Shown here piece after piece: positions 11,435 to 24,100 of a stretch of DNA of 64,000 nucleotides. The notes beneath the pieces are model-generated. The model was given only the letters and a program-made list of their open reading frames with translations. It did no database searches and was not told the DNA's origin. Origin of the DNA: Aspidiotus rigidus (lineage: Eukaryota > Arthropoda > Insecta > Hemiptera > Diaspididae); NCBI GenBank assembly GCA_035079385.1, contig JAVHKY010000054.1, positions 14,364,501 to 14,428,500 of the forward strand, read 5' to 3'. Numbering within the stretch: position 1 is the stretch's first letter; every line of letters begins with the position of its first letter. Made by a program: the position numbers and the translations under genes.

Positions 11435-13923
11435 TTTTCTGCGAATTATTTTACATAATATTATCGATATCACCATCGAAAGTAAATTTTCGACTTCATA
11501 CACTCTAAAAAGAGAGTGGGGCACTCACTGGGAGACAAGAGACAATTGAGAAGACAATAATCCATTTATAAGCTCCGTGTCGATGTTGAGACGCAATACA
11601 TTACGATAAATGCAATGTATAAATAAATAAGGACGATAAGAATGAGAAGAAAGTAAGGGAGCGGGAATACGTTCAAGCGAATTGATAACATTTTTAATCG
11701 ATAGTGGGTCGTTTTTCCAATGATATTTTCAATAAGGATAATTGCAGATGAAAATAAAGGGTAATCACTGATGACTAGAAAGGAGAAATTATAGGGAAGT
11801 GATGAACGGATGAAATTGCAAGAGCAATACGCATATTAGGTGCGACAAACAGAGAAAGGCCACTGAGAAAGCGGGCACACACACACACACACACAAAGAT
11901 AGCAAAATGAAGTGATAAAGACGAACCGAAAATATTGATGTTCGTCTGAGTGGTAAAATATGATAATGCAGCACTATCAATTATAGCACTTTGGACGAAA
12001 AGAGGACGAGTTTTCACGAGGTAAAGTACAAGTACGTAAAGACGCACTCAAAAATAACAAACGCCCGTAAGGCGTTATCTCTAATGAGAAAAACAATTCG
12101 CAAAAGTTACGACAATATTGAATAAGTCGTTCGGATTTAAGATGCGTCACGATATTTAGGTTACTGGTGAAACATACGAAGGCCATTCACAAAGCGATGA
12201 AGCCAGTTGAAGAGTAAAATACTCAACTCGGGAAGGCACAGAAAAGATGACGTAATGTCTTCGACACGTGGTGGAGCTCGTGATTTCCGTGGGTAAGAAT
12301 TCGGAGAAATAGTAGCGAATGTCAGCAGCTGCTAGGTGATAAAATTTTTAGGTTTTATGAGGCTTGACAAAAGAATATAATCGAACACCATCGAGCTTCG
12401 CTGGCTTTTTGTTTTTACGCAGAATTCCGCTGATATCGAGGAGTATGATGTATGCCGCAGATTTGAGGGCAGAGCAGAGAATAGGTGCGGGGTAGATATG
12501 GTTGGTCGCGTCAATACTTTTCCATTATTAAAAAGTGATAAGAAACACAGTGGCTGACAGGAAGTCGCCGAAATTCTTGTCTTCAGCAGTTTAGCTGATT
12601 GCATGACGAATGCTCTAGAGTAGTATTTTAAGCAGGTTGACGACGCAATATGGACCAACAAAAATATGAAAAAGTAACACGTGCGAGTTACCACCGACCA
12701 CGCCGATGTATTCGGCACTGCCGTCGAACGATGCAATATGATGAAATAGAATATTTTCGAAGCCCGCGTAAAATCGGGTTGTTCGATTTCAAATATGACG
12801 ATCTTTCGTCTCATCAATTACTAATCGGAAATAATTTGTCCGTAATAAAGTTCATTCGAAAACGTTCGAAAGCAGATAAAAATGGCATATTCGTGGTATC
12901 AAGGTTACTCCCCGCCTTGTTTGTTTCCACGAGAAATCGAATATCGATTAGTTATTCGGTTCTTAAATAAATAAACACAACCGAAAGTTGGATCGCACAC
13001 TTCCAACTTGATTCTCGTCGATAATAAAGTTTTAGATCGGACTCACCAACTTAGAGGATATTCAACCGCTCGTCATAATTGAGATATTGAAGAAGTCCAA
13101 GAACAATACCGCTGCTAAGAGCCGAGCACGCGAGTCTCCTTTTCGCTGGTTGAAGTAAATCTTTGCCATTTCCTTCTAAGTGATGTTCCTCATCGTGGCT
13201 GAGCATTCGTTGAGAGGCATCGAACCCACGGCAATGACCGGTCTGGGGAGATTGATTGGACTTTTGGTTTCCGGAAAAACTTCAAAGTGACTGACATAGG
13301 AGACTTTGTAAAACGGAAAATGGTGCACTTCGAAGAAAGCTAGCTAGTTAAGTAGGTGAATAAAATATTAATTACACCTTGCATGCAGTCTCTTGAGTTC
13401 GTTTCTCACATAGCCTCTCCGAAATTGGTGGCCACCGGTGAAGTAGGCTAGGAGAACCGACCTCTTTAGAGAAAAAGACGAAAATCATACGGCCGAAGAG
13501 AAATACTCTATTCGAATTTCACATTTCCGTGATAGATACGGAATAAAGGCATAAACCGCAGGTACCATATTCATCATGATAGTATTCGGCGAAATGCAAT
13601 GTAGTCGGATGCGTTATCATGCCCGATTAATTTTAGTCTTTTATTAGAAGACGAAGTTGAAAGAAATGATCATTTAGCGCTATTAAATATTCCTTCACGT
13701 TAGCAAACATGCCAAATTCGTGGATTGGTAGGAACTCATTGTACATGAGTCGGAAAACAATGTACTTATCTGCGAAAGCAGATTTTTTCCAATGTTTTTA
13801 AAATAATATAGGAGCGAAGATATTCGATAGCTCCCCGCCAATCGTATGATTTTAGTATTCAATTATTGAGTTCACGTATTATGTGATTAACTCAAATTTA
13901 AAGCTGGTAGACCTCACCAAATC
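11435..13923 (-). other. Copia leader, unusually long and non-coding
   Basis: About 2.5 kb between the PBS and the likely gag start. No domain, TIR or second LTR was recognised; a short (AC)n run lies at 11878-11895. Copia leaders are normally a few hundred bases at most. It may be captured host DNA, an unrecognised nested insertion, or a natural leader of this family. Confidence 0.5.
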
Positions 13924-13935
13924 GGTCTGCTACCA
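13924..13935 (-). promoter_or_regulatory. Copia primer binding site (initiator tRNA-Met type)
   Basis: Minus-strand TGGTAGCAGACC directly follows the 5' LTR. The first ten bases are complementary to the CCA-tailed 3' end of animal initiator tRNA-Met; the last two differ. Confidence 0.75.
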
Positions 13936-14170
13936 TGTTAGAGGGCTTGAGCCCATCTCGTGATCATTCCCCACTAGGGAACAATAGAAAGGGTTAACCC
14001 GAGATGATCGGGAATCTACAGAGGCAGCGCGTGAACATGCACGATAGCGTGCACGAATACGACTGACGTACGAGCGTACGCGAGAGCAGCGAGTACTGCT
14101 GAACGGTAAGAGAAGGGAACGCGCTGCTAGCCGCGGACGGACACGGCTGTCTATACTACACACTCTAACA
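13936..14170 (-). repeat. Copia 5' LTR
   Basis: Begins and ends with a short inverted repeat (TGTTAGAG/CTCTAACA on the plus strand) and is identical by eye to the LTR at 5135-5369. The PBS follows with no spacer and the target duplication CTATG lies immediately outside. Confidence 0.93.
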
Positions 14171-14284
14171 CTATGCAAAAGAGAGAAATGTTTGTAAGTG
14201 TTCCAGAAGTATCTGTAAAATTGAGCTGAGTCGATGGTTTTAGAGTTACTGTTCAGTGCTGGGTGGATAGTGGAAGATATTTTT

Positions 14285-17158
14285 AGTCCATGGACCATAT
14301 AAAAATGCGGTACCATTCGGGGGGACAAAGCGATACTTTGAGATATGTTAGTAGGGGTGATACTTGATATAAAAAACGATGATAGACATCTGAGAAGAAC
14401 AGCTTTCCAAAATGGCGGCCAATTTCAAAATGGCGAATCGGTCTTCTGGTAAAAGGCGAATAACTCATATTGTGTGGGTCAAATTTTTTACTTTTCTTTT
14501 TCAATAAAAGAAAATGAATAACATATCCAACTTCCCGCGTCTCACATCCTAATAAATTTAAAATCAATATTTTGCAAATATCTTGAAAAATTGGGCATCA
14601 ATCATAAAAAGTTTCAGATAAAACATGTTCCTCGTGAAATTTGTTATAGAAAATACCATTCAAACTTCGGTATGCGTCCAATTATCAGCTTAAAAAGTTC
14701 GTCAAAAGTTGAGAACTTTGAGAAAAAGTCAATTTTTAGCAATAAATATCTAGAAAATCAAAGACAAATGAAATAAAATTTAAAACAAAAACTTTTTATT
14801 GAAAAATTTTAACTGCAAAATAGATTGCCTAAACTTTCTTCCGAAGTTTGTCGAAAGTTCTGAACTGTTAGAAGGAAATCGATTGTTGTCAAATATTACA
14901 AAAAAATAAGCTAGGCCTATTCTAATAAGAAGGAGTTCCAAACAAAAAATATTTTTCATGAATTTTACTTCATCACGGACCATCTGAACTTTATTGTCAG
15001 TCTAGTTATAATCTTGAAAAGCTTCTAAAAGTTGTGAGCATCCGAAAAAATCGATTCATAGTAAATATTTTGGAGAACTGAGATTCAATAAGAAAAACTT
15101 TCAAACAAAAAATGTTCCTTTTGCAATTGTCTGTAAAATAGAATACTTAAACTTCCTTTTAAAAATTGTCGGAAGTTCTGAGCGTTTGGAAGGAAAGTGA
15201 TTAATTCCAAATATTCTCCAAACTAGAGCTTTGATGAGGAAAAGTTTTAACCCAAAAGTGATTCTCACAGAATTCACTACATCTTTATTGTAAAGCTAAT
15301 GGTCATCATAAAAAGTCTATTGTGAGCTTCTACATTGAAAAAAAAGTCTGTAGGGATCACATTGAATACTTTTATTTATTTAAAGTATTCTTATTGGTAA
15401 GTGATGCCGATAACAGTTCAGTGGCCTAGTTGCAGTCAGAGGAATAAAATCTTGATGAGGAATTGTACCTAATTTGCCGTTTGCCGACATGCGCGTTGAT
15501 GTTGCTGTACTATGAACAAAATTAAAATAATAATGAAGCTGTTCATCCGCACATGGCGCTGCAATCTCTTAAAACCACACAAAATAGATTTTTAAATATC
15601 TGCTAATTATTTTGAATTATTTATTCTAGAACACAATGTAAAATATAAAATATTAAAAAAAAGAATCCGGTGTTGCTCATGAAGTTGATTGAATGATAGA
15701 TTTTCTCCTAGTTTTACTATTTTGAGTATTTCATTAGTTCAGTTGATTGAATGAGTTTATCATAACTGAACTAAAAAGAAAAGCACAAGTGTTTGAATTG
15801 AAAAAACTCTGTTTACTAAATAAAATATTAAATTATTTTATAATTCAACATTCATATGTAAAATCTTACAGCAACATCCCGGTATTCTACAAACTCTTAT
15901 AACCTTACGCTTCCTCATGAGTGATACAATCACTTAGTTATTCAGTTTTCCATTATATTAGGAACAAACAGCCTCTACTATCGCCTTTTATATGTGTATA
16001 AGTAAATACTATATTGCTGCTGTAAGATCTTACATATGAATGTTTGATTACAAAATGATTTAATATTTTGTTTGGTAACTATTGAGTTTTTTTATTCAAA
16101 CTCTTGTTTTTTCTTTTTAGTTCACTTGCGATAAAGTCAATTCAATCAACTTCATGAGCAACAGCTAAGTGCTTTTTTTTTAAATATTTAATTTGAATTA
16201 TTTTTAGTTAAAAATATGTATGATGCAAACGATATGTCCCAAAACATTTTTTTGTTGATAAATTATAATAATTGGACTGATAAAAAGAAGGAAACGCTCA
16301 ATTGATCCAAAAAGTAACTGCATTATCAAAAAAAAAAAAAAAAAAAAAGGCTCTAAGTGATATGGGAAGCGAGATACGAGGGTACGAGATAGAAAAAAGG
16401 AAGGAAGAAAGATCCGCGGTCAAACACATACCAAGTGATGTCAACACCGAAAAAACTTGTGATTTTCAAGTATGAATGAAAAAGTGACTATTTTCTTTGA
16501 AAAGGGCCTAAAAGTGACTGAAGCCTAAAAAAGTGACCAAGTCACTCAAAAGTGACAAACTGGACACCCTAGAATAATCGTCTTCCTTCAAAAAACTCAG
16601 AACTTTCGACAAAGTTTGGATGATAGTTTAGTCAATCTATTTTGCAGTTAGAATTTTTCTATAATAGTTTTTGTTTGAAATTTTATTTCATTCGTAGATA
16701 TTTATTGCCGAAAAATTGACTTTTTCCCAAGTTCCCAACTTTCGACGAACTTTTTAAGCTGATAATTGGACGTTTGTATGGTATTTTTTATAACAAATTT
16801 CACGAGGAATATTTTTTATCTGTAACTTTTCATGATTGATGCCCAATTTTTCAAGATATTTGCAAAACATTGATTTTTGGGGGCTAGGAAGTTGGATGTA
16901 TTATTCGGTGCCTTATTTTCTTTTATTTAAAAAAAGAAAAGTAGAAAATTTGACTCACACAATATGAGTTATTCACCTTTTACCAGAAGAACCGATCCGC
17001 CATTTTGAATTTGGCCGCCATTTTGGAAAGCTGCTCGTCTCAGATGTCTATCATCGTTTTTTATGTCAAGTATCGCCCCTACTAACATATCCCAAAGTGA
17101 CGCTTTGTCCCCCCACGTGGTACCAAAAACCACTATTTTCTATTATGGTCCATGGACT
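14285..17158. mobile_element. Foldback (FB-like) element, 2.9 kb
   Basis: Arms of about 600 bp (14285-14885 and 16570-17158) are inverted copies with mismatches and small gaps. Both start AGTCCATGGACCAT, itself palindromic, followed by a conserved run including ACGATGATAGACATCT. Segments with a common AAACAAAAA-NTTCCT-like core recur about every 150-165 bp (near 14620, 14780, 14938, 15103, 15250). A second inverted pair is nested in the middle (about 15670-15870 and 16015-16170, sharing CATATGTAAAATCTTACAG-like sequence). No transposase is evident. Long repeat-built inverted arms recall Drosophila FB elements; relationship is inferred from structure only. No clear target duplication. Confidence 0.8.
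16328..16348 (+). repeat. A21 homopolymer
   Basis: Uninterrupted run of A inside the foldback element, possibly the tail of a small retroposed insertion. Confidence 0.8.
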
Positions 17159-18076
17159 ATTTGAGCGAAGGTCAGGTAGGTTGTAGAATGAGAAAACTTT
17201 TCTTCGAGATAATGGCGGAAATGATAGAGGAGCAAGATTTACGAGGAAATATATGTTTACATCCGAGTGTGACAAGTGCGGTCTTATTTTCTTAGCCGGG
17301 ATAAAATCACCTCCTCAAAATTCTGGTGACATGATGACAAGAATGTGGGTTCACTTTTAATTTTTCTCAATTTGTTGCTAGATTGATTTTCCCAACATGA
17401 GTACCGAAAATATTGTAATAGAGAAGCGTAGTGCACTTTTAGGTCTTTTGCATGCGATAGAATCGTATCGTTTATTTTCGGTAGCAATGTAGGATTATGC
17501 TAGACTTATACTAGAGTGAACGCCCACTCGCTTTACTCACTTCGCTCGTTCGCCTTTGAAAGCTATAACATATAGTATAGTAGACTTATACCAGACTGAG
17601 AATGCTTGATGTTCGTCTGTTTGGCTATGCAAGAACACTTCTTCATAATTCATTACGTCATGGAGATTCATGAGCCATTACTTTTATTGAACGCTTCAAG
17701 CTGTGAAAACAATGTAATTGAGAGGAAATTTTTCCTAGAGATCGTTTCTGCAGTAATTGTAGCAGGATATTTGTCGACCAGAGGCGGCATGGAGATGATC
17801 TTCTACTCATACGATGCCTGTTTCTGCAACTTCTTTAGCAGAAGAAATGATGTTTCCCCATTGAAAGGAAAGTGAGTGAATAGCGTATATGATTAAGCTC
17901 AATTGGGGAGTACGATGTCGATTCAAAAATGCTCTGACTGTCGTTTATACAAATACATTTGTCGCATTAATTATTGTTTACTGTACGTGTGTGGTCAAGT
18001 GACAGGTTGTTACAAATTTATAAGTGCCCGTCCTGTTGGGGTGCATTATTTACTGCAGAAATCAACGTGGACTGGA
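17159..18076. other. Spacer, no gene recognised
   Basis: Short open frames only. AGACTTATA-C-TAGA words near 17500 and 17583 resemble the TAGGCCTA/CTAGACTTA repeat sequence seen at 24.4 and 48 kb. Confidence 0.35.
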
Positions 18077-18084
18077 ATCCGAGC

Positions 18085-18552
18085 CAGGGCCGTAGCTAGA
18101 AATTTTTCTAGGGGGGTCAAGATGGGGCAAGAATGAAATGACAAATATGGGGATAAGGAATGATCACGAAACAGAAAACAAGTGACTTGATGACAATAGA
18201 GAAATAATGTCAATTCTATTCAAATAATGACAAATTTTTCAATGTGCCCTAGTACGTGTATATTATGTATATAATATGAAAAAGACATTCGCGGGAATAT
18301 TTGATATAAATTATTTAAAATAATTGTAAGTTTCTCTCCAAATCTGAACTTGTTGTACAAATACGATTAGGTTCATTCCTTCATGAATCATCAATTAGGA
18401 TGATTGATATTGGTTCTGTTTCTGTAGTCATTTTTTGCGAGAAAGGACGATTTTCGAGGGTTGAGCACATTTTCATCATTTTTTATAGGGGGGTCAAAAT
18501 AAAATGCCAGGGGGGTCATCGACCCATTTGCCCCCCCGTAGCTACGGCCCTG
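18085..18552. mobile_element. hAT-superfamily MITE
   Basis: 468 bp with terminal inverted repeats CAGGGCCGTAGCTA. The flanks are ATCCGAGC (18077-18084) and ATCCAAGC (18553-18560), an 8-bp target duplication with one change. Subterminal GGGGGGTCA blocks are also inverted. The CAGGG start and 8-bp duplication are hAT hallmarks. No coding sequence, so it depends on a transposase elsewhere. Confidence 0.9.
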
Positions 18553-18560
18553 ATCCAAGC

Positions 18561-20282
18561 CAATGCGAGGTGAGAGTTTATTAAAGGAGAAGATATCTTT
18601 GTTCCGGCTGAAGTTGCTTGTTCTGAGGTCTGAATTGGCACTGCCGCGTTAGCTATCCCTTGGATTGGGTCGCGCTAGAACAGTACTTTTCAAGGCACTG
18701 ATTTTACACACTAACATATCGATTCTAAACACAGAACATTCTAAAGCTCCCCATTTTCTCATCAAATGATACTAGCGACCCTATTATTTGCTCGGTCTGA
18801 ATAGGGACTCCGTACTCTAGACAAGATCGATCATCTAGACTTTGATATAAATTCAGGGATAATTTACGGTTGTATCCTATGCGGTACCTAGTGGGAAAGG
18901 TATTCAAGAACATTTTTGGAGCACGAACTCTTGTTTCCAGTAATTTAATGAGAGGGATCCATAATAATTTTTGATCAAAAGAAAGCCCTGAAAATTTAGC
19001 TGAATTTTTGATTTCGATTTCAAAATTTTGAAGAAAAAGGGAAGGGAATAGATAGCGGAGTTTTCTTGTGTAGAAGAGGAAAATTGAAGTCCACGGTTTG
19101 ACGACGATGCAAAATATTGTCGAGCGAATTTTTTTTTTGTGCGAATCTACGAGCCCTTACAGGATTGATAAGATTGTCTCGTTTTCCTTCTTAAATCCCT
19201 CCCTCACAAAAAAAATTCGACTATTGAGCTATATAATGTGAAAAAGAGTGTCTGGACTTTTCGGCGCGAAATAAATGTTGGTGCTTCAGAGTATCTTGAT
19301 GTGTAAAAGCAGCAAAATTACGCTCTGTTTGAAGACGTTCAAACTTTGGACACAAGTGATAACTTTGCACCGAAAATATTCAACTGCGATTTTTGGAATA
19401 GCCTTTATCAAATAAATTCCTCACAGAAGGAATACAAAGAGAATGTCACTATTGATTTACATACCATTTTTCCAATACGTGACTGGTTTCAAGGACCTGG
19501 GGAAGGCTACGTCAAAGAGAATCCTTGCGACCTGAGTTGGACTCCGTGGAAGCTAATTACATTGGACGTCGGGAGAAGACGACTCACGTTTGATGAGATG
19601 TTTACAAGAAGACAGTAAATGGTGGTGCCAGAACAAATAACGCAGTGGAAGGAAACCCCCACCAATTTCATACTGAATTGGGATATTCACATCTGAGGCT
19701 TGGACACTTGCGTTACAACGAAATAGAGAGGGGTGAACAGCCCTTCAAGAAGCGGAAATATGTGGTTCGAGAGAATTATACTGCAAACGATCACAATGAA
19801 GTTTTTTCGGGTCTGCGGAAGGGTAGTAAGATGACCTCCTCGTGGTGTCTTCTGAGCGACTGCAATGGGTTCATAAAATTCTTACACCTTCGTGCCGAAG
19901 TATTGCCTGCGTCGGAATGTCATTCGCGCTCGAAACGGCTGCGACCAAATAGCAGAACGCCGTAACGGTTGCGCTGAATTGTCCTTGAACCGTGAAAATG
20001 GGAATTTGGAAAAATGTCGACAAGGAAGCGTGTAAAAAACTTCACCTTGAGCTGTACTCATCGGGAGAGGAATTCGGAAAAATTCTGACCATTGAGTTGT
20101 ACATGGAAGGAGGACTTGAGAAAACTCCGAACACCGCGATCAAGAGCTGGGGAAAAATTTCTTCTTGTATGTGAGGAGCGAGGGAACTGTCATTTTAATA
20201 GAATCGAGGCTCTGACCTACTTTGGAGACATGAAAAATGGAGGGGCGAGTAACGTCGAACGAGCACGAGCTATTTAGTTAAC
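18561..20282. other. Unassigned region with short open frames
   Basis: Plus-strand open frames at 19346-19618 and 19645-19965 (90 and 106 residues) match no family I recognise and show no splice context. The stretch 20040-20170 contains AAAAATTCTGACC-like words of the ~45-bp dispersed family. Nothing here can be called a gene. Confidence 0.3.
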
Positions 20283-20400
20283 GTGGACAATAGACGCTTC
20301 TCGAACGCAACTGATGATGGGATAGCACCCGAAAGTACTCTTGTAAAAGCAACTAATAAAGTAGATTTTTACATTTGGAAAAAAAAAACCTTTTTCAATA
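20283..20400 (+). mobile_element. Penelope-like element terminal fragment
   Basis: Matches, in opposite orientation, the PLE end at 33755-33850, sharing GCAACTAATAAAGTAGA and TACATTTGGAAAA. It carries a hammerhead-type motif. No RT sequence follows, so this is a solo end. Confidence 0.7.
20307..20344 (+). ncRNA. Hammerhead ribozyme motif (type I, PLE class)
   Basis: Core CTGATGA (20311-20317) and GAAA (20331-20334). Stem II pairs GGG with CCC after one unpaired T. Stem III is minimal: the last A of GAAA pairs with T, the next G with C, enclosing TA, so GAAAGTACTC. The predicted cleavage is after CTC (20338-20340). Stem I, GCAA with TTGT, directly flanks the core. Such short stem III forms are known from Penelope-like elements and may act as dimers. 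Activity is untested. Confidence 0.65.
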
Positions 20401-20929
20401 TTAGTGCTCTACTTACACCTCACTCACTCATTACTCATTATGAGTTCCGATTCTCGAAGAGTGTCGTACTCGTATAGTACTCCAATATTAACTTGCTATT
20501 ACTTTCGTTGGAGGTACATACATTGGAAAAACGTCCGCGTTCAAATAGTGACGTCATCAAGAACGTGAAATTTTTAGTTTGGATTCCTACAGAGGTGGTA
20601 TGGATTTAGGATCTAATTCCTGTAGAGGGTGCTTTATGGAGAAAACGAAGTAACTTAATTGCTTTTGGTAGATTCCTCAGGGTATTTCAACTTAAAGCCT
20701 TCTGGAGGAATGTTTGGGGATCTGAAAGTAAATCGTGATGGACATCCCGTGATGTTTCACTTTTTTCGAGGGAGGGGGAGCGGAAGTTTTACCCAAAATT
20801 CCTTGTAAGCGGATCCTTCAACTTTTACCATTAGTATTACATAATTATTTTAATGCAATCCTTAATCTTTTGATATTATTTGCTTCCCCCACCTCGTATA
20901 CAGCTCAATAGTTGACATTTTTAAAATCG

Positions 20930-21190
20930 TCCTTCAACTACATATAGGTCAAAAGTCAAAATTCTATACCCTCTCCTCTTGGTCTATGTAGGTCAGTATT
21001 CGGAATTTTTTCAAGCTCCCTCCTCGTGTCCTGCTCAGAGATAGAAATTTGAACAGGGAACGAGTTTTCGGAAAAAACGTCCGCCTCCTGGCCGGCCGGC
21101 AAGCTCAGTGTTCGAAAAGTTTCCAAGTCCTCCTTCCAACACATATATCCCGGAGGTCGAAATTTTTCGAAGTCCCTCTCCTATGATATA
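20930..21190. repeat. ~45-bp dispersed repeat family, cluster 1
   Basis: Several degenerate units built on GTCGAAATTTTTC, AAGTCCCTCTCCTATGA and TATATAGCT. Better preserved units lie at 37615-37760 and 43480-44310. Confidence 0.55.
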
Positions 21191-24100
21191 TAGCTAGGGG
21201 ACGGGGTATCTGACGTCACAGGTCAGCCTCGTGACGTTACAATCTACATTTTCCAGACCCCACGTGCTCCATAAAACAGGTTCCCTGCCTCCCCTCGTTC
21301 AACTCCGTTAAGGAACCCGTGCGTTTTTATTTCTACGTTTCCCTTCTGGTATAAATAAATCGAAAGTCGAAATTTTCCCGGATATCTTCATTTTTCTCTG
21401 TTTCTATTGTAATCAGAATTAAATATTCTATTCAGGTTGTTTATCATTTCAAGCAGTATAAAGCATGAAACTCTTAGACTATCTGTAATTAGGGGTTGAT
21501 AAAAAACTGACCAACCGATTTTATAGAATTTTTTTCACTCCTCTTGAGAAAAATTTACTCTGTCTCCCATGAGCACCGCCAGATCTTACTCAGGCGAAGC
21601 AATTGTGGAGTGTCAAAGAAATCTGTTGGAAATCACGAAAATCAGTCCCATTGAGAATGACTTTCTATGAATCTTTTAAGTGCCTCTTCATTCGGTACTA
21701 GGTAGGTATATTGGCATCAGAAGATTCTTTGACTTTTTCAATCGTAGGGAGGCGAATGGAAATCGATGTGGTTTCAACACAGAATACGGACTTAATGGAG
21801 ACAAATTCAAAGAGAATCTAAGGACGAGGAACTTGCAGAGATAGTATTACGAGGATTTAATAGAACTTAGAAAGATTTGTCAATATTTTAGGACTAAAAT
21901 TATAGAAGAGTAAAATGACCAAAAATCTGCGAATTCTCACTCTTTTCGGGTAAGGCGTGGACTTTCTATAGGTAATTCAAGAATTTCTCTTTCCATTCAT
22001 TAGAAGACATCACCATAATTTCGCCATCGTTTCAAATCTATGTAAGTATATTTCAGTGTGATGTAAATCTCAACTCAAAAGAAAACTAGGCTAGACAACT
22101 TTATTTTTCATCGTGAAATTAGTTTTTATGACTTTCGGGTACACTGCCGTCTTCTAAGTACTGTTGTTGAATCGTAAGGAGCATAAAACTACATAATAGA
22201 AGGTAGGTAGTCATCATCAGTACGCTTCACATTTCTCTGTTAAACATACGCAGTCTTATTATAGACTACCTTATATTACCTACCCAGACAAAAAGAAGTA
22301 TATTATATCGAGAAAATCACATACGATCGACACTCACAGCGATAGAAAGAGCAGGATCTGTTGTTTACAATAATGTTAATAATAATCAGAATGAAAAACT
22401 AATCGGAAATCGCTAGTTGCGAACTGGTTAACAAGTTAGGTACTGGCTTAATAGGTTCAATACAACTATAAGTCTTGTGATGATTTAGTATTTTCTCTCC
22501 AGTCATAAGAGATCTTTCTATATTGCAAGAAAAGAAATAGAAAAAATGAAACCAGATGAACGAGACTAATATCGTATGAGAAAGAAAGTGGTCGGAATTT
22601 CAAATAGTGAGTACCGCGTGCGTGTGTAGAACATCTTTCTCAATGTACATACTTCAAGTATAAAATTTACATTGTTTATTTATTCTTTCAGATCCTCGCA
22701 GGTCTGTATAGAGTATAATTACGAGAAACCGCGTTTTATGTACGTATGTTTATTGATCAGCGCTTTCATAATAACGACATTTTTATACGTATTACTTTTG
22801 TCACAGCCGTTTTACGTGAATGGAATTTTTTTTACCAATATAGTGTTTCACTTTTCATCGAGCTTAAAACTAGCAATATTTTTAGTAGGGGCAAGGGGTA
22901 AGAAATATGAATCAAGACTCAATAGACAACTTTTTTTTTTTTTGTGAGTTTGTAAGGAATGGAAAATTTAAGGGGTCAATACCCCTACTCGCCTTCCTCC
23001 GTTGTTAAGGGCTTGTTCTTCGAGAAACAAATGAAGGCAGATAAATTGATAGAGTTTGACTCACTATAATAAGCTCATGACAAGTTTATCGTAGAATGCC
23101 TGGTGTCCAAATCAAATTCATTGTAACTTTTATTATGAAGTAGAATATTTTTCTCCGAACTATATCATTGGTTTTTGAACAGAAATTTTCAAGCAAAAGC
23201 TTTGTGATATCATCCCGCGCGGTAGAAGAAGACAATAATTAAACTGTGAAGCTTTCAAACCTAACCAGAAGACATGAAACATATTGTGAAATTTTTCCAA
23301 TGTCTCTAATCATGGTTCAACGGAAACTACGCAACAACAGAAAAAAATTTCTAGCTAGAATTGAGCAGTAGAGTTGATCAAAGCAAAAAATCAACGCAAC
23401 ACCCGACCCACCGGCTCTGGAAAAGGGCCAAAATATTCTGACTCTATGGTTTCCTGTACAATCAGGGAATTTCTAATCCTTTGGAATGGAGTTCAGGAGC
23501 GAGAGGTCGACCACAATGAAGGCAAACTTAGGGCAACCTCTCGATTATAGATCGTACGAGAATATGGTAAAAGTTACCAAAATCTTGTTCCAGAAAACAT
23601 TCAGCTTGTAGTGTATTCCTTACAAATGATTGATTATGCAACCTTTCAACCACCTCTTTGTCAGATACGAAAAGAAATTAATAATAATCAACCACGAGCA
23701 GACGTTCTTTCAAATGAACCGGATACCTCTCTGGAAATCAATATGGAGTGATTCTCATCAACTACTCAAAAGTTGTTACACAGATATAAACGTGCTCCTG
23801 GATTTGTATTCGACTTTTTAATAGTTTTTTGAAGTCATTATTTTTCCCTTTTATAGAGAATAGAAGAAGTAGCTGATCCACAGAGATCGTATCAAAAAAG
23901 TCCTCATCGAATCTAAACTTCATTACCATTCACCCCCAAGAGCGGTGGCGTGAAACTCATTCAAGAGCCACCACCCTCTCGAAGATCCGGGACGTATGGT
24001 GTTGTCCAATCAGTGGACGACTGTGGTGGAAGTGCTTCTGCAAAGTCAGCGCCCACTTTCCTGGCCTCAACCTTCTTGAAGGTCAAGACCGCACTCAACC

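Larger units (their letters stand above)
5135..14170 (-). mobile_element. Copia-family LTR retrotransposon, structurally complete, coding-dead
   Basis: Two 235-bp LTRs, TGTTAGAG to CTCTAACA, flank 8.57 kb and appear identical. The pentamer CTATG directly repeats at 5130-5134 and 14171-14175 as target duplication. Reading on the minus strand, the 5' LTR (13936-14170) is followed at once by a primer binding site (13924-13935, TGGTAGCAGACC). Ten bases of it match the complement of the animal initiator tRNA-Met 3' end. A purine tract GGCGGGGAG (5370-5378) abuts the 3' LTR. The domain order gag, protease, integrase, RT, RNase H is that of Ty1/Copia. At 9.0 kb it is longer than the usual ~5 kb, mainly because of a 2.5-kb leader. 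Confidence 0.95.
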
